From assembly GCA_963989385.1 (NCBI GenBank), contig OZ022501.1, forward strand, positions 95,278,979 through 95,342,978: DNA of 64,000 bases, given 5' to 3'. This DNA is from Ctena decussata (Eukaryota; Mollusca; Bivalvia; Lucinida; Lucinidae). Position 1 is the stretch's first letter. Each line of letters starts with the position of its first letter. This document shows, piece after piece, positions 1-9,554 of this stretch. The notes under the pieces are model-generated. The model searched no databases. It saw only the letters and a list, made by a program, of their open reading frames with translations, and had not been told where the DNA came from. Both the position numbers and the translations under genes were made by a program.

Positions 1-170
1 CCACTCAATGGTTTACACCATTGATTACCAAAATCTTTAAGTGCAGATGCTATTTCATCCCTATGTATTTAGAAATTGATATGGTAAAGAAATCTGTGTG
101 TATGGACCCTTAAAAACGATGTAATGAATGCTTAAATATGAAAAGATTCTTAGAATTCTAATTATAATAG

Positions 171-394
171 TGTTGTGAGCCTACTTCGGTGAACCTCCAT
201 ACCATTCACACCAACAAGAGGCCTTCCGAACATCGCCAGGCGATTCCCCGACGACAGACGGAAATCACCGGAGATAGGTCACGTGCGAGTTCAGCACGAG
301 GGACTCGCTCTCACTCCACCACCAGCTCTTGACCTGAACATACCTAGTCGTTCATCGGGACAGGAGCGCTGTAAAGGTGAGCACATGTTTAACA
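171..394 (+). repeat. 5' LTR
   Basis: 224-bp copy of the terminal repeat. Near its end a GCGCTGTAAAGG stretch corresponds to GCGCTATAAAGG in the 3' LTR, a possible TATA-like box that has mutated in this copy. The four differences from the 3' LTR cluster in the last 60 bp. Confidence 0.9.
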
Positions 395-396
395 AC

Positions 397-414
397 TGGC
401 GCTGCGTCGTATAA
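397..414 (+). other. Putative tRNA primer-binding site
   Basis: TGGCGCTGCGTCGT starts two bases after the 5' LTR. TGG is the complement of the CCA end of tRNA, and this is the expected position of a minus-strand primer site. The matching tRNA was not identified. A good splice-donor match, GGGTAAGT, follows at 425-432, so a spliced transcript is possible. Confidence 0.6.
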
Positions 415-461
415 TTGGTAGCGCGGGTAAGTCCCAGTGCAATTTCCTTGTAATTTATTGT

Positions 462-539
462 CTGACACAGAATTTTTTTCTGCCATTTTTTGTTCTGCTT
501 CGGACTTTTTCCGTAGCCAAATTTTACATTCTGTGTCAG
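462..539 (+). other. Leader stem-loop of the LTR element
   Basis: CTGACACAGAAT (462-473) and ATTCTGTGTCAG (528-539) are perfect inverted complements 12 bp long, closing a 54-nt loop in the untranslated leader between primer site and ORF. This is where LTR elements carry dimerisation or packaging structures; that role is inference only. Confidence 0.55.
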
Positions 540-876
540 CGCCCAGAGTATCCTTTTTGACCCTGTATCCTTTATTTATGCTTAGTATTGTATATTTTGC
601 GTAAATTATCTATTTTTTCAGGGTATTTTTGTATTTTCTGAGAATTTCACCGTAAAATTTCTTTCATCCAAACCATGTGCTTTTCGGTTTAATTGCGGCC
701 ATTGCGGTTCTTCTGAAATAAACCGAAATCAACTTCATTCTCATAGTTTGACAGGTTAGAATATTTCACTATTTTTGACATAGTTTCTTAGTAGGTTCAT
801 TGTATTTCCTTACGGTGAGGTTCTCTATCTTAAAATAAACTTCAAGAACATTGTTTTCCTTATTTTTCTTGTCATA

Positions 877-1794
877 ATGAATATGTGCTCAGAGTCAATT
901 AATGATTTGGCAACAGTTGCCAAAGTAGGCCCCTCTGAAAGAAATAAGGGGAATTCAGACAGCATGACTTATGCCGACTTAATGGAAGGCATAAAAATTG
1001 CCCTCAGAGAACAAGCTGAGGAATTGGACTTATTTCTGTATGGAAGCCAGAATAATTTCAGTTCCTCAGTCAGTCTTCCTGACAGTGTAAAACAGGCTCA
1101 GGCAGAAAAAGAAGAATTCAGGAGATTTCCTCCTCCTTGCACAAAACAAATCCTGCCTGAGAAGCCAGACTTGTTAGTCAACTGTCCATCACGGGACAAG
1201 GCTGAGGTATATCAAGGGAATGGTTATTTTATCCAACAGTTGGATGAAATTGAAAGGAAAGATACCATCATGATCAACAGGACCCCTCTTACACAAACAA
1301 GTAGTGCAGAACCATGTTCTGTTTCCCAACCAATAGCTCAAATTGAGTTCTATCAGCATGGAGACCCCCTTGAGCAGTTTACAACAGAATCCATCAAGAA
1401 ACTCCCTTCTCTTCCTCAATGCAATGGTTTCTTCACAGGTAGGGGAGGAAGAGGATATAGTGCTACTGCTACCAGCATTCTGGTATTCAAAACCATTGAT
1501 TTTAATTGCACTACTCATCTCAAAGCCAATCTCCTGAATAACCCTCCTGATGGGAAGTGCATGAAACCGTCAGAGATTTCGCCCAGGGGTAATTTGAGGA
1601 AAGGGGATTGGTGCAAGTCTTCAGCTTCCAAGTGTATACAAGTACATTCAAACTCTATGAATGGCCTGTCAGATCAGAGCATTACATATACAATGCCCGA
1701 CATTTTGAGTATTAATGCCAAACTTGATGGCAGGGCCAGAAAGCGGAAGAAAACTAAATGGAAGGACCCTGACCAGGGTCCAAACTTCACCTAA
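877..1794 (+). CDS. Single ORF of the LTR element, unrecognised 305-aa protein
   Basis: I do not recognise this protein. It sits where Gag would be, after the leader, and is the only long ORF in the element. It is rich in Ser, Asn, Pro and charged residues, with no membrane segment or signal peptide. Visible features are an acidic/amphipathic stretch near residues 30-55 (LMEGIKIALREQAEELDLFL), a small glycine/arginine patch GRGGRG near residue 188, and a strongly basic C-terminus with RARKRKKTKWK near residues 286-296. There is no CCHC zinc knuckle, DTG/DSG protease motif or YxDD motif. The basic tail and RGG-like patch would suit RNA binding or nuclear import, and the hairpin array begins 24 bp after the stop codon. 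A role in binding that RNA is speculation. It may be a very diverged Gag or a captured sequence. The first ATG is followed by a second at codon 3. Confidence 0.6.
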   Translation: MNMCSESINDLATVAKVGPSERNKGNSDSMTYADLMEGIKIALREQAEELDLFLYGSQNNFSSSVSLPDSVKQAQAEKEEFRRFPPPCTKQILPEKPDLLVNCPSRDKAEVYQGNGYFIQQLDEIERKDTIMINRTPLTQTSSAEPCSVSQPIAQIEFYQHGDPLEQFTTESIKKLPSLPQCNGFFTGRGGRGYSATATSILVFKTIDFNCTTHLKANLLNNPPDGKCMKPSEISPRGNLRKGDWCKSSASKCIQVHSNSMNGLSDQSITYTMPDILSINAKLDGRARKRKKTKWKDPDQGPNFT

Positions 1795-1817
1795 TAGGAC
1801 CCCAACTGTTTTTGCTT

Positions 1818-2390
1818 TGGCAGTCATTCTACTCTAGCTTGTATGTTGTGTTGTAATGGCTGCCATCTTTTTTGTTATACAGTCATTTTTACTCTAGCTT
1901 GTATGTTGTGTAAAATGACTGTCATCATTATTCATCAAGTCATTTTTACTCGAGCTTGTATGTTGTGTAAAAATGACTGTCATCATTATTCATTCAAGTC
2001 ATTTTTACTCTAGCTTGTATGTTGTGTAAAATGACTGTCATCATTATTCATCAAGTCATGTTTACTCTAGCTTGTATGTTGTGTAAAAATGACTGTCATC
2101 ATTATTCATCAAGTCATTTTTGCTCTAGCTTGTATGTTGTGTAAAAATGACTGTCATCATTATTCATTCAAGTCATGTTTACTCTAGCTTGTATGTTGTG
2201 TAAAAATGACTGTCATCATTATTCATTCAAGTCATTTTTGCTCTAGCTTGTATGTTGTGTAAAAATGACTGTCATCATTATTCATTCAAGTCATTTTTAC
2301 TCTAGCTTGTATGTTGTGTAAAAATGACTGTCATCATTATTCATTCAAGTCATTTTTGCTCCAGCTTGTATGTTGTGTAAAAATGACTGT
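1818..2390 (+). repeat. Tandem array of ten 57-59 bp hairpin units with a constant loop
   Basis: Each unit reads AGTCATTTTTAC, loop TCTAGCTTGTATGTTGT, then GTAAAAATGACT, followed by an 18-nt spacer ending in CATTCA. The two arms are perfect 12-bp inverted complements in several units. Unit 1 (1818-1865) has different arms, TGGCAGTCATT against AATGGCTGCCA, that still pair through one G-T wobble. Some units carry A-to-G in the 5' arm, which keeps pairing as G-U. Two carry a T-to-G change in the arm that breaks one pair. The loop is almost invariant (TCGAGC and TCCAGC variants each seen once). The array lies directly after the ORF and before the 3' LTR. Confidence 0.85.
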
Positions 2391-2447
2391 CATTGTTTTT
2401 TTACAAAGTTTTTGAACCATTTTTCGTTCTTTGTACATTTCATGACT

Positions 2448-2472
2448 TCAGGATAGCTTGTATGTTTTCTGA
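2448..2472 (+). other. Dispersed conserved-loop hairpin 1
   Basis: TCAGGA pairs with TTCTGA (one G-U) around the loop TAGCTTGTATGTT. The stem sequence is unrelated to that of the tandem units. Confidence 0.5.
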
Positions 2473-2483
2473 TAGCTCTGGCT

Positions 2484-2516
2484 GTGTGCATGGAATAATT
2501 TTTATATGCTGCACAC
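2484..2516 (+). other. Dispersed conserved-loop hairpin 2 (degenerate loop)
   Basis: GTGTGCA (2484-2490) and TGCACAC (2510-2516) form a perfect 7-bp stem. The loop contains GGAATAATTTTTATAT, a weakened match to the GGAATAGTTTGTACAT loop of hairpin 3. Confidence 0.4.
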
Positions 2517-2581
2517 GTTGTTATTGTAAGCGGAATTGCTTATAATGATTGCATGTGCTGTATTTTCAGAATTTTATAATA

Positions 2582-2645
2582 GTGAATGTGTCTGCAACCA
2601 TGCTGGAATAGTTTGTACATTGTTCAGCTTTGCAGAGGCATTCAC
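2582..2645 (+). other. Dispersed conserved-loop hairpin 3 (long three-part stem)
   Basis: Three nested helices pair: GTGAATG/CATTCAC (2582-2588 with 2639-2645), CTGCAA/TTGCAG (2592-2597 with 2630-2635) and GCTG/CAGC (2602-2605 with 2625-2628). The apical loop GAATAGTTTGTACATTGTT is a variant of the array loop. Confidence 0.6.
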
Positions 2646-2663
2646 AATCTTAATCTGGTGCAG

Positions 2664-2715
2664 TTGTAGGCAGTGTTTGGGAATAGCTAGTACGTTGTCT
2701 ACTCACTGTCTATAA
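2664..2715 (+). other. Dispersed conserved-loop hairpin 4 (12-bp stem)
   Basis: TTGTAGGCAGTG (2664-2675) pairs fully with CACTGTCTATAA (2704-2715), 12 of 12 with two G-U pairs. The loop contains AATAGCTAGTACGTTGT. Confidence 0.6.
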
Positions 2716-2989
2716 ATGTGGCAGGCCCATGTCAAATTGATACTGTCATCTATGAAAAACTATGCCACTGTAAATTTTGTTTTGGAACTGATAGTAGAGG
2801 AAAAATGCACATAATTTTTGTACTCAGTTATGCATTCACAATTTTGGTCTCGGTAAATATCCAGTATTTAAGGCATTAGCTAAATAGAATTTCTAAATTT
2901 AAGATTCTACTTCTAATATGATATCCAGGCTTAGTTTACATTGGTGACATTGTCAATATAATTGTATTGGTATTTTGCAATCGTTTGAC

Positions 2990-3018
2990 GCCTGTACTAG
3001 CTTGTATGTTGTTCAGGT
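2990..3018 (+). other. Dispersed conserved-loop hairpin 5
   Basis: GCCTG (2990-2994) pairs with CAGGT (3014-3018) around a loop containing TAGCTTGTATGTTGT, an exact match to the array loop. Confidence 0.5.
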
Positions 3019-3123
3019 AATACACTGTGCGCAAAGTACCAATATCTTTTATCACAGGGTGGTCAATGTGCTTTGTTGATTGCTCTGTGAACTACTTCAT
3101 ATCTCGAGTCCACAGGGGGACTA

Positions 3124-3165
3124 CCTTGCTGATTCGAATAGCTTGTATGTTGTCGTGCAGTTAGG
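3124..3165 (+). other. Dispersed conserved-loop hairpin 6
   Basis: CCTTGCTG (3124-3131) pairs with CAGTTAGG (3158-3165) at 7 of 8 positions. An inner CGA/TCG helix (3135-3137 with 3153-3155) closes the loop ATAGCTTGTATGTTG. Confidence 0.5.
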
Positions 3166-4324
3166 GTGCTCCAGCTATGGATTCTTTTTCGCGTCTGCCT
3201 GATTTCAGCATGTCTCTGGAAGAAAAAAAATGTCTACTTGTGGCCTAGACACAAATAACTCGGAGACATGTCTAGGGGGTTCATATGTCTTGGGTATGAA
3301 CCCAGTCACTGCCTGCATAGCTGCCAGACCTCTGAGAGTTGTGGGAAACTAATGAATAGTTTCATGGATGGCATCAGATGAACAGTGGTGAGACGTAAAT
3401 TCAGGCTTGGTTCCTATTAGCATCTACCAGAAGCCATGCCTGGAGTCTTTCGCTGCTCTTCTTGAATTCGTCGCCTCTGTGTATCTTTCACCCACATATC
3501 TCAGAGTTTCAGAACCCTTTTGTCTATTTCACTATAAAAACAACAGGAATCAGAATCATTTAGTCATACTTGATTCGGTTTTTTCATTATACTATTTATT
3601 CTATTATCTGGTTTATTTTCAGTGCATTTTCATATATTGTTTTGGTCCGCACATCTATTAAGGAACATTTATTTGGTTATTTTGTTTAGCTATTTAACTT
3701 CCGCGCTATAGTCAGCGAATCTTCAGAACCTGCAATGATAATGCGAATGACCCTCTCTAATTTGTAGCCATACCCTTACCTGGCAGCATGCATGTAGTGA
3801 ATATATCTTTGTATACATTTATTCTATTTCATACAAAATACTTCTTTTCATTATTTCCTATTAGCTCATTTGGCAAACGTTATAGATTAATATCTAGGTG
3901 GCAAGTGTTCCACCAAAATAGATAAATTATTTGGCAGTGTTTCAACTCATTTTAAGTCTTTGTGGTGCCAAGCGCACCTCTAGTCAAATAAAAATCTTTA
4001 GTGGCAAGTGTTCCACTAAGTAATACTTATTTAGTAGTTCGCTAGTTGCATTGTAGGAACTTGATATTTTTACATAGAATAACCATAAATTTTAGATTCA
4101 CGATAAATTCTAGTTAGCATTAATTTCAACACAAGTTATTTCACTCCAAATTTACGATAGCATACGATTATTTTGGTACATCATTTTAAGGGATCATGTC
4201 TTATAAACCAATATTCTACTTCTACATTGTTAACATCAATTCTCACTACTATAACACCACTAACCGGCCACATAATTACTAAAATTCTAATACTAATATT
4301 TCACCACTCGTTGATCCAGTCTTC

Positions 4325-4339
4325 AAAGAAGGGGGAGAG
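4325..4339 (+). other. Polypurine tract
   Basis: AAAGAAGGGGGAGAG is all purine and abuts the 3' LTR, the expected plus-strand priming site of an LTR retroelement. Confidence 0.85.
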
Positions 4340-4563
4340 TGTTGTGAGCCTACTTCGGTGAACCTCCATACCATTCACACCAACAAGAGGCCTTCCGAAC
4401 ATCGCCAGGCGATTCCCCGACGACAGACGGAAATCACCGGAGATAGGTCACGTGCGAGTTCAGCACGAGGGACTCGCTCTCACTCCACCACCAGCTCTTG
4501 ACCTGAACAGACCTAGTCGTTCGTCGGGACCGGAGCGCTATAAAGGTGAGCACATGTTTAACA
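4340..4563 (+). repeat. 3' LTR
   Basis: 224 bp, same ends and same length as the 5' LTR, 4 substitutions. It keeps the CTATAAAGG box that is altered in the left copy. Confidence 0.9.
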
Positions 4564-5500
4564 ATATGACCACCTGCCGCATGAATAAAGAACCTCTGAC
4601 AGTTTCCATGAAAATTTGTCTATTTTTCAACAAATTACTGTAGTTTTAGTGGGAAGCCAAAAATGAAAATTTCAGCATTAAAAGGTAGACTTATCAATTA
4701 TAAACAGGTTTTGATATAAATTTTGACCAATTATCATATCTGCACACTAACTCTCACTGATTCTCGCAAGTGCGGTACTAGGTGAAATTGTTCAGTCATC
4801 CTAAATATATGTATTTTTTCCTTTTTCTTATTTACTGAATATCATTTTTTAAATATGCTTAAAATGAAGTAAACTACTAACTACTACAGTTGCGCATAGT
4901 ATGCTATTATATGTAAATAAAAAGTATGCTAGCCTTATGTTTAGACGCAGAGGGTCTAATTAACCCCCCCCCCCCCCACCCCCAATTTTCAAGTTTTTAG
5001 CTGTAGAATATCTCCCCCCCCTCCCTGTGCCTCAGCTTGCCAGTCATATATAATGTGTATATTGGTAGTAGGTAGTACACATATGCATGCAAAGGCACGG
5101 GGGGAAAGCTTCTTTATAACGCGTTTCCTATTTTCCGTACATTCAATTGTATAAACTTGCTTTTTACACCAACAATCTAAGTCTGTGTGCGATCAAAATA
5201 AAAAAAAATATATTTTTCTGCCAACTATAGGGAGTTCAGAGCAACATATTTCAATAAAAATTTGGATGTGTACCGAAAGTTCATTTTTCTCTATTTTTAT
5301 AGGCAAAATTACATTACAACTGTCAGAGGTCCTTTGAATCTTTAAAGTCTCCCGACTTTGGTGTGTTAGCATCGATGTCAAAATTAGAAACAAGTTTAGT
5401 GAAATTAAATATAGTGCTTCTTTTTGGATAGTTTTATTTATGAAAAAAGTGGTGGTTCAGAATTTTGGAAATAAATAGGTATGGATTAAGTTATGGATCT
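4564..5500. other. AT-rich stretch without a recognisable gene
   Basis: I see no supported coding exon. It holds an interrupted poly-C tract (about 4963-5020) and a weak inverted pair: ACCTCTGACAG near 4590 against CTGTCAGAGGT near 5320, which may be the ends of an old MITE. Confidence 0.4.
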
Positions 5501-5509
5501 TTAATCTAT

Positions 5510-5616
5510 ACCGTGGAAACAAAAATAATGCATAAGAACGAATATCAGAGTTATTTTGGTGATCTTTTTCAAATTATATGCTTCTGTTAGTTTAAATTTG
5601 CAACCATATATTAAAC
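5510..5616 (-). repeat. Flank of the coiled-coil exon duplication, copy 3
   Basis: Sequence around GTTAGTTTAAA and CAAATTATATGCT matches blocks at about 9780-9875 and 15,775-15,870 that lie downstream (minus strand) of the other coiled-coil exon copies. It was separated from its exon at 8452-8589 by insertion of the element at 5617-8333. Confidence 0.55.
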
Positions 5617-8333
5617 TAGAGATGACAGTAATCATGGCTTACTAACTACCATCCCCCCCCCCCCCCCGCATTTAACAGTCAAGCATGTAACTCTGTCAGC
5701 TAAGTTTTAAAAATACATAGTATACATGTCATGATAACTACAAACAAATATAGCTCACCCCTTTAATCCTGCCAAGGTAACTGAACATGTCTACGTTCAT
5801 CTAATGATGGCTCCAGAGAGAAATCTGGAAAAACCTGTAGTTAAAATGATCAAAAAGCCTCACGAAAATAGAGCAAAAACTATCAAAATGGGACATTATT
5901 CAGAAACAATACTGAAGTTTCAAAACTTAAACTCAGTGCACATCTATATACCAACATGTGTTCACATACTTACCATTGATCAAAAGGTTACCATTGATCA
6001 AAAGGTTTAGGAGAAGTAGTGACAATAATCTCTGTTTTCGAAAACTACGAAGGGACATTACAAAGCTGGAATTCCCTTTGGAGAAAAACTGAACAATATG
6101 CGAAACTCTTTCCTTCTCCTGTATCTATGCACCAAATGAGAATAAAATGGAAGCAAATTGGCCCAAAAAACATTCAGGATAGGGCAGAACATATAAAAAG
6201 TGGCATAACTCGTGCAAAAATGGTCAGATTTTTAAATCAAAACCTTAATGCACACCTCATACCAATATGTGTTCACATACTTAATTTCAAGAAAATCTGT
6301 CAACTGGTGTTAGAGGAGAAGCGATAACAAACTTTTCGTATGAAAGCTACAAAGGGGCATAACTCAGCAGGAGACCTTTTCGGGGAAAAACTGAACAACA
6401 CATACCAGCTCTTTTCTTATGCTGCATCTATTTACCAAATTTGAATAAAATTGAAGCAAAAATGGCAAAAACGCTATAAAATAGGGCAGAAAATATAAAA
6501 AAAGGAGCATAACTCAGGCAAAAAATAGCAGAATTTAAAACTGATACCCTAATTCACACCTTCATACCAATATGTGTTCACATACATACTTTATTTCAAG
6601 AAAATCCGTCAAATCGTCTAGGAGGAGGTGTGATAAACTTTTCTTTTTACGAAAAATACAAAGCGGCACAACTCCGCACTAAAAACCTTCCAGGAAAAAC
6701 TGAAAAATGCATGTCAATTTCTTATGCTGCATTCATGGACAAAATTTAAAACAAGAGGTCCATGATGGACCTATATCGCTCACCTGAGTTATGATGAAAT
6801 AACATGGAAGATCATCTATTTGATGACGGTACAATTGGAGCAGTTTTGCACTTTCTCATCTATATTCTGACAAAGTTTCATGAAGATTGGATCAAAACTG
6901 TGCCCTCTAGAGTGTACATAATGTTTTTCTAAGATCTGACCTGGCGATCTAGTTTTTGATCAGACATTAATCAGTTTCAAACTTGGCCTACATTTCATGG
7001 AGATAAACATTCTGACAAAGTCTCATGAAGATTCAATGCAAAATAAAGCCACAATTGTGTACACAAGGCTTTTCTATGATTTGACATAGTGACCTAGTTT
7101 TGACCTGACAAGACCAAGTTTCAAACTTGGCCTAGATTTTATTAAGATAATCATTCTGACAAAGTTTCATGAAGACTGAACCAAAACTGTGCCCTCTGGA
7201 GTATCCATAATGTTTTTCTAAGGTTTGACCTAGTGACCTAGTTTTTGATCCCATATGACTCAGTTTCAATCTTGGCCTAGATTATATAAGGATAAACATT
7301 CTGACATAATTTCATGAAGATTGGATTATAACTGTGCCCTCTAGAGCGTACACAAGGTTTTTCTAAGATTTGACCTAATGACCTAGTTTTCGACCCGACA
7401 TGACTCAGTTTCAATCTTAACCTAGATTGTATAAGGACAAACATTCTGACAATGTTTCATGAAGATTGAATCATAACTGTGCCCTCTAGAGAATATACAA
7501 GGTTTTTCTAAAATTTGACCTAGTGACCTAGTTTTTGACTCTACATGACCCAGTTTCCAATTTGATCTAGATTTTATTAAGATAAACATTCTGACAAATA
7601 TTCATGACGATTGGATCAAAACTGTGCCCTCTGTGTCATTCTAAGATTTATTTCTATTTTTAGCTCTGGCGGCCATTTAGTTCAGCGGAGTGGAACCGTT
7701 TTAGCAATTTTGGTTCAGGGCTATGAGTCAAACATTTCTGTGAAATTATCTTGAAATCGAGCCATTGGCTTCAAAGGAGATGTCTTTTAAAGGTTTTCCT
7801 ATTTTTAGCTTTCTATTTTTAGCTCTGGCGGCCATTTTGTTCAGCGTAGTGGAACCGTTTTAGCAATTTTGGTTCAGGGCTATGAGTCAAACATTTCTGT
7901 GAAATTTTTTTGAAATCGAGCCATTGGCTTCAGAGGAGATGTCGTTTAAAGGTTTTTCTATTTTTAGCTCTGGTGGCCATTTTGTTCAGCGGAGCGGAAC
8001 CATTTTAGCAATTTTGGTTCAGGGCAATAACAGAAACATTTGTGTAAAATTATTTTGGAATTGGCCAAACTGGTCTAGGAGGAGATGTCGTTTGAAGAAA
8101 TTGTTGACGACCGACAGACGGACGGACAGACGGACGGACGGACGGACGACGGACAAATTTCGATCACAATAGCTCACCTTGAGCACTTCGTGCTCAGGTG
8201 AGCACTTCGTGCTCAGGTGAGCTAACAAATCGGAGCAAATTTAATGTGTTGCGGACGGACGGAATGACGGACGGATTGACGGAAGGACAACGTCAAAACA
8301 GTATACCCCCATAAACACAGTTTGTTGGGGGTA
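5617..8333. mobile_element. Pearl/HINE-like element, copy I, interrupted by a second element
   Basis: Begins TAGAGATGACAGTAATCATGG, contains three diverged core units of about 300 bp (recurring phrases GGGGCATAACTC, ACCAATATGTGTTCACATAC and GTCTAGGAGGAG), and ends with GACGG runs and GTATACCCCC..GGGGGTA. A second copy with the same ends lies at 35,268-37,204. TAAAC flanks both sides (5612-5616, 8334-8338) but copy II lacks such a match. Tandem cores plus an ACGG tract resemble bivalve pearl elements, now considered Helitron-related; that assignment is by analogy. Confidence 0.7.
6755..8224. mobile_element. Second pearl/HINE-like element nested in copy I
   Basis: Starts GAGGTCCATGATGG..ATCGCTCACCTGA and ends GCTCAGGTGAGCTA. 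The CTCACCTGA/TCAGGTGAG pieces are inverted near the two ends. ACAA borders both sides (6751-6754, 8225-8228). Inside are about five units of roughly 160-180 bp with the phrase AGTTTCATGAAGATTG, then three units of about 140 bp with TAGCTCTGGCGGCCAT, then a GACGG tract. The host element resumes on the right (AAATTTAATGTGTTGCGG). Confidence 0.7.
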
Positions 8334-8451
8334 TAAACATATCATTTCAATCTCTGTCATATATCTACCCAGCCTGATCCCTTACATCTACCAACAGCTG
8401 CTCCATGAAATTCAAAAACACTCTTCTGTATATCCGTATTAAAATACTAAC

Positions 8452-8589
8452 AATGTGTTTGTCGTTTTCTCTGTCCTGCAATTCCTGTTCGAGTTTTTCT
8501 TGTAGTGTCTTCATTTCCTGACCAATATTTGTCTCCACTCTGTTCAAGTTTGTTTGCAGAGCATCTACCTTCGTATTCAAATCTAGTCT
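8452..8589 (-). CDS. CXorf38-like gene, coiled-coil exon copy C (intact)
   Basis: 138 nt, 46 codons, phase 0 at both ends. The acceptor is TTCTAG and the donor GTTAGT on the minus strand. The peptide begins RLDLNTKVDALQTNLNRVE and carries hydrophobic residues in heptad spacing (L, V, L, L, V, I), typical of a coiled coil. It is homologous over most of its length to exons at 9996-10,123 and 15,997-16,209, with shared flanking intron sequence, so it arose by tandem duplication. Upstream intron sequence (8600-8900) also resembles that upstream of exon 1 (21,800-22,020). Whether it is still spliced into a transcript is unknown; the large insertion at 5617-8333 lies 119 bp beyond its donor. The rest of the 3' part of the gene was not found. 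Confidence 0.55.
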
Positions 8590-8912
8590 CTAGAACACGA
8601 AATATGAAATTGGTACAGAACTAAAACAGAAAGCATTTTAGACTGGTTTAGATTCTTATTCTAGATCATTGTCTTTTATATTATTTGAACCCTTTTTGAT
8701 ACTGGCGGTCTTTGAATTAACTGCCATAATAAGATTAAGAAATTACAGTATGCTTTTCTCTGGCTTCGTCACCAGATATTGTCAGGGTCACTGATGAGGA
8801 TTTATTACCCGAAACTACGTAGAGTGGCCTATATTCCTTTTTCTGAATGTGTTCTCTGCTCTTAAAGTAAATCTTAAAGATTTTAACCGACAGTTGACCA
8901 TTTTCCTTTAAC

Positions 8913-8943
8913 TACGAACGAACGAACGAACGAACGAACGAAC
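8913..8943. repeat. ACGA tetranucleotide microsatellite
   Basis: About seven uninterrupted ACGA/GAAC units. Confidence 0.8.
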
Positions 8944-9554
8944 ATATACTTTGTTACACTCAAGTCTGTACAGACATATGAGGTTATGACAAACATATGT
9001 ACAATATGAACATGGTAGTTATGAATACAATAACACATATGCAATTGCTAACAAGAAAGTATACAGAGGGAAGTTTTGGTTTTATGGTATAACATATTTG
9101 TTGAGCAAGTCAAGGTCGAGAGTGCGTGGGGGTGAGGTAATGGACACAAAAATAGTACATGTCGTGTAAGAAGGATGACGAGATGAGGCGGGTTGCAGTT
9201 GGGATGCAGATACTCGTTAAACAGGAAGAAAAGGCAATATAAGACAGTACGTGATCCATGTATATGTGAGATGTGTTAATAATGGATGGATAGATAATAC
9301 ATATGTACAGAGTATGAGACAGTTCAAACTTCTAAGGAAATAGCGAAGAAAAAAAAAAAAAAAGAATAATCATACATACAGTGTTCCACTTATAAATAAA
9401 TATGAATAAGCGCCACGCATTCGATTTCAAACTGTTCCGATGCCGACAACTACAAGACCGTTCCAAGGACCAATCCGTACGCACCATGTAAGTCCAATGT
9501 TCGGACTTGCATTGAACGTACAAATGATCGACCAAGAGACCTACTACTCTGGAC

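Larger units (their letters stand above)
171..4563 (+). mobile_element. Non-autonomous LTR retrotransposon with one ORF and a hairpin array
   Basis: Two 224-bp direct repeats (171-394 and 4340-4563) begin TGTTGTGAGCC and end TTTAACA, giving the TGTT..AACA termini usual for LTRs. A TGG-starting primer-site-like sequence follows the left repeat and a purine tract abuts the right repeat. The LTRs differ at only 4 positions that I can count (about 1.8%), so the insertion is fairly young. The interior of about 3.9 kb has one long ORF (877-1794) and no protease, reverse transcriptase, RNase H or integrase signature. The element would therefore need enzymes from another element. The rest of the interior is AU-rich and holds repeated hairpins. 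Flanks read ATAG on the left and ATAT on the right, so a clean target duplication is not visible. Family (Ty3, BEL or other) cannot be assigned without pol. Confidence 0.9.

Noticed and set aside
1189..1537. Overlapping open frames opposite or out of frame with 877-1794
   Set aside because: Shorter than the main frame and without features; shadows of it.
1818..2390. CRISPR-like array
   Set aside because: Spacers are the same in every unit and the setting is a eukaryotic LTR element; it is a tandem hairpin repeat.
171..4563. Identification as the bivalve Steamer element
   Set aside because: Steamer encodes gag-pol and has shorter LTRs as I recall; this element has no pol and 224-bp LTRs. No sequence comparison was possible.
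167..4567. Target-site duplication of the LTR element
   Set aside because: The flanks ATAG and ATAT do not match fully; I could not choose between mutation, recombination and a different boundary.
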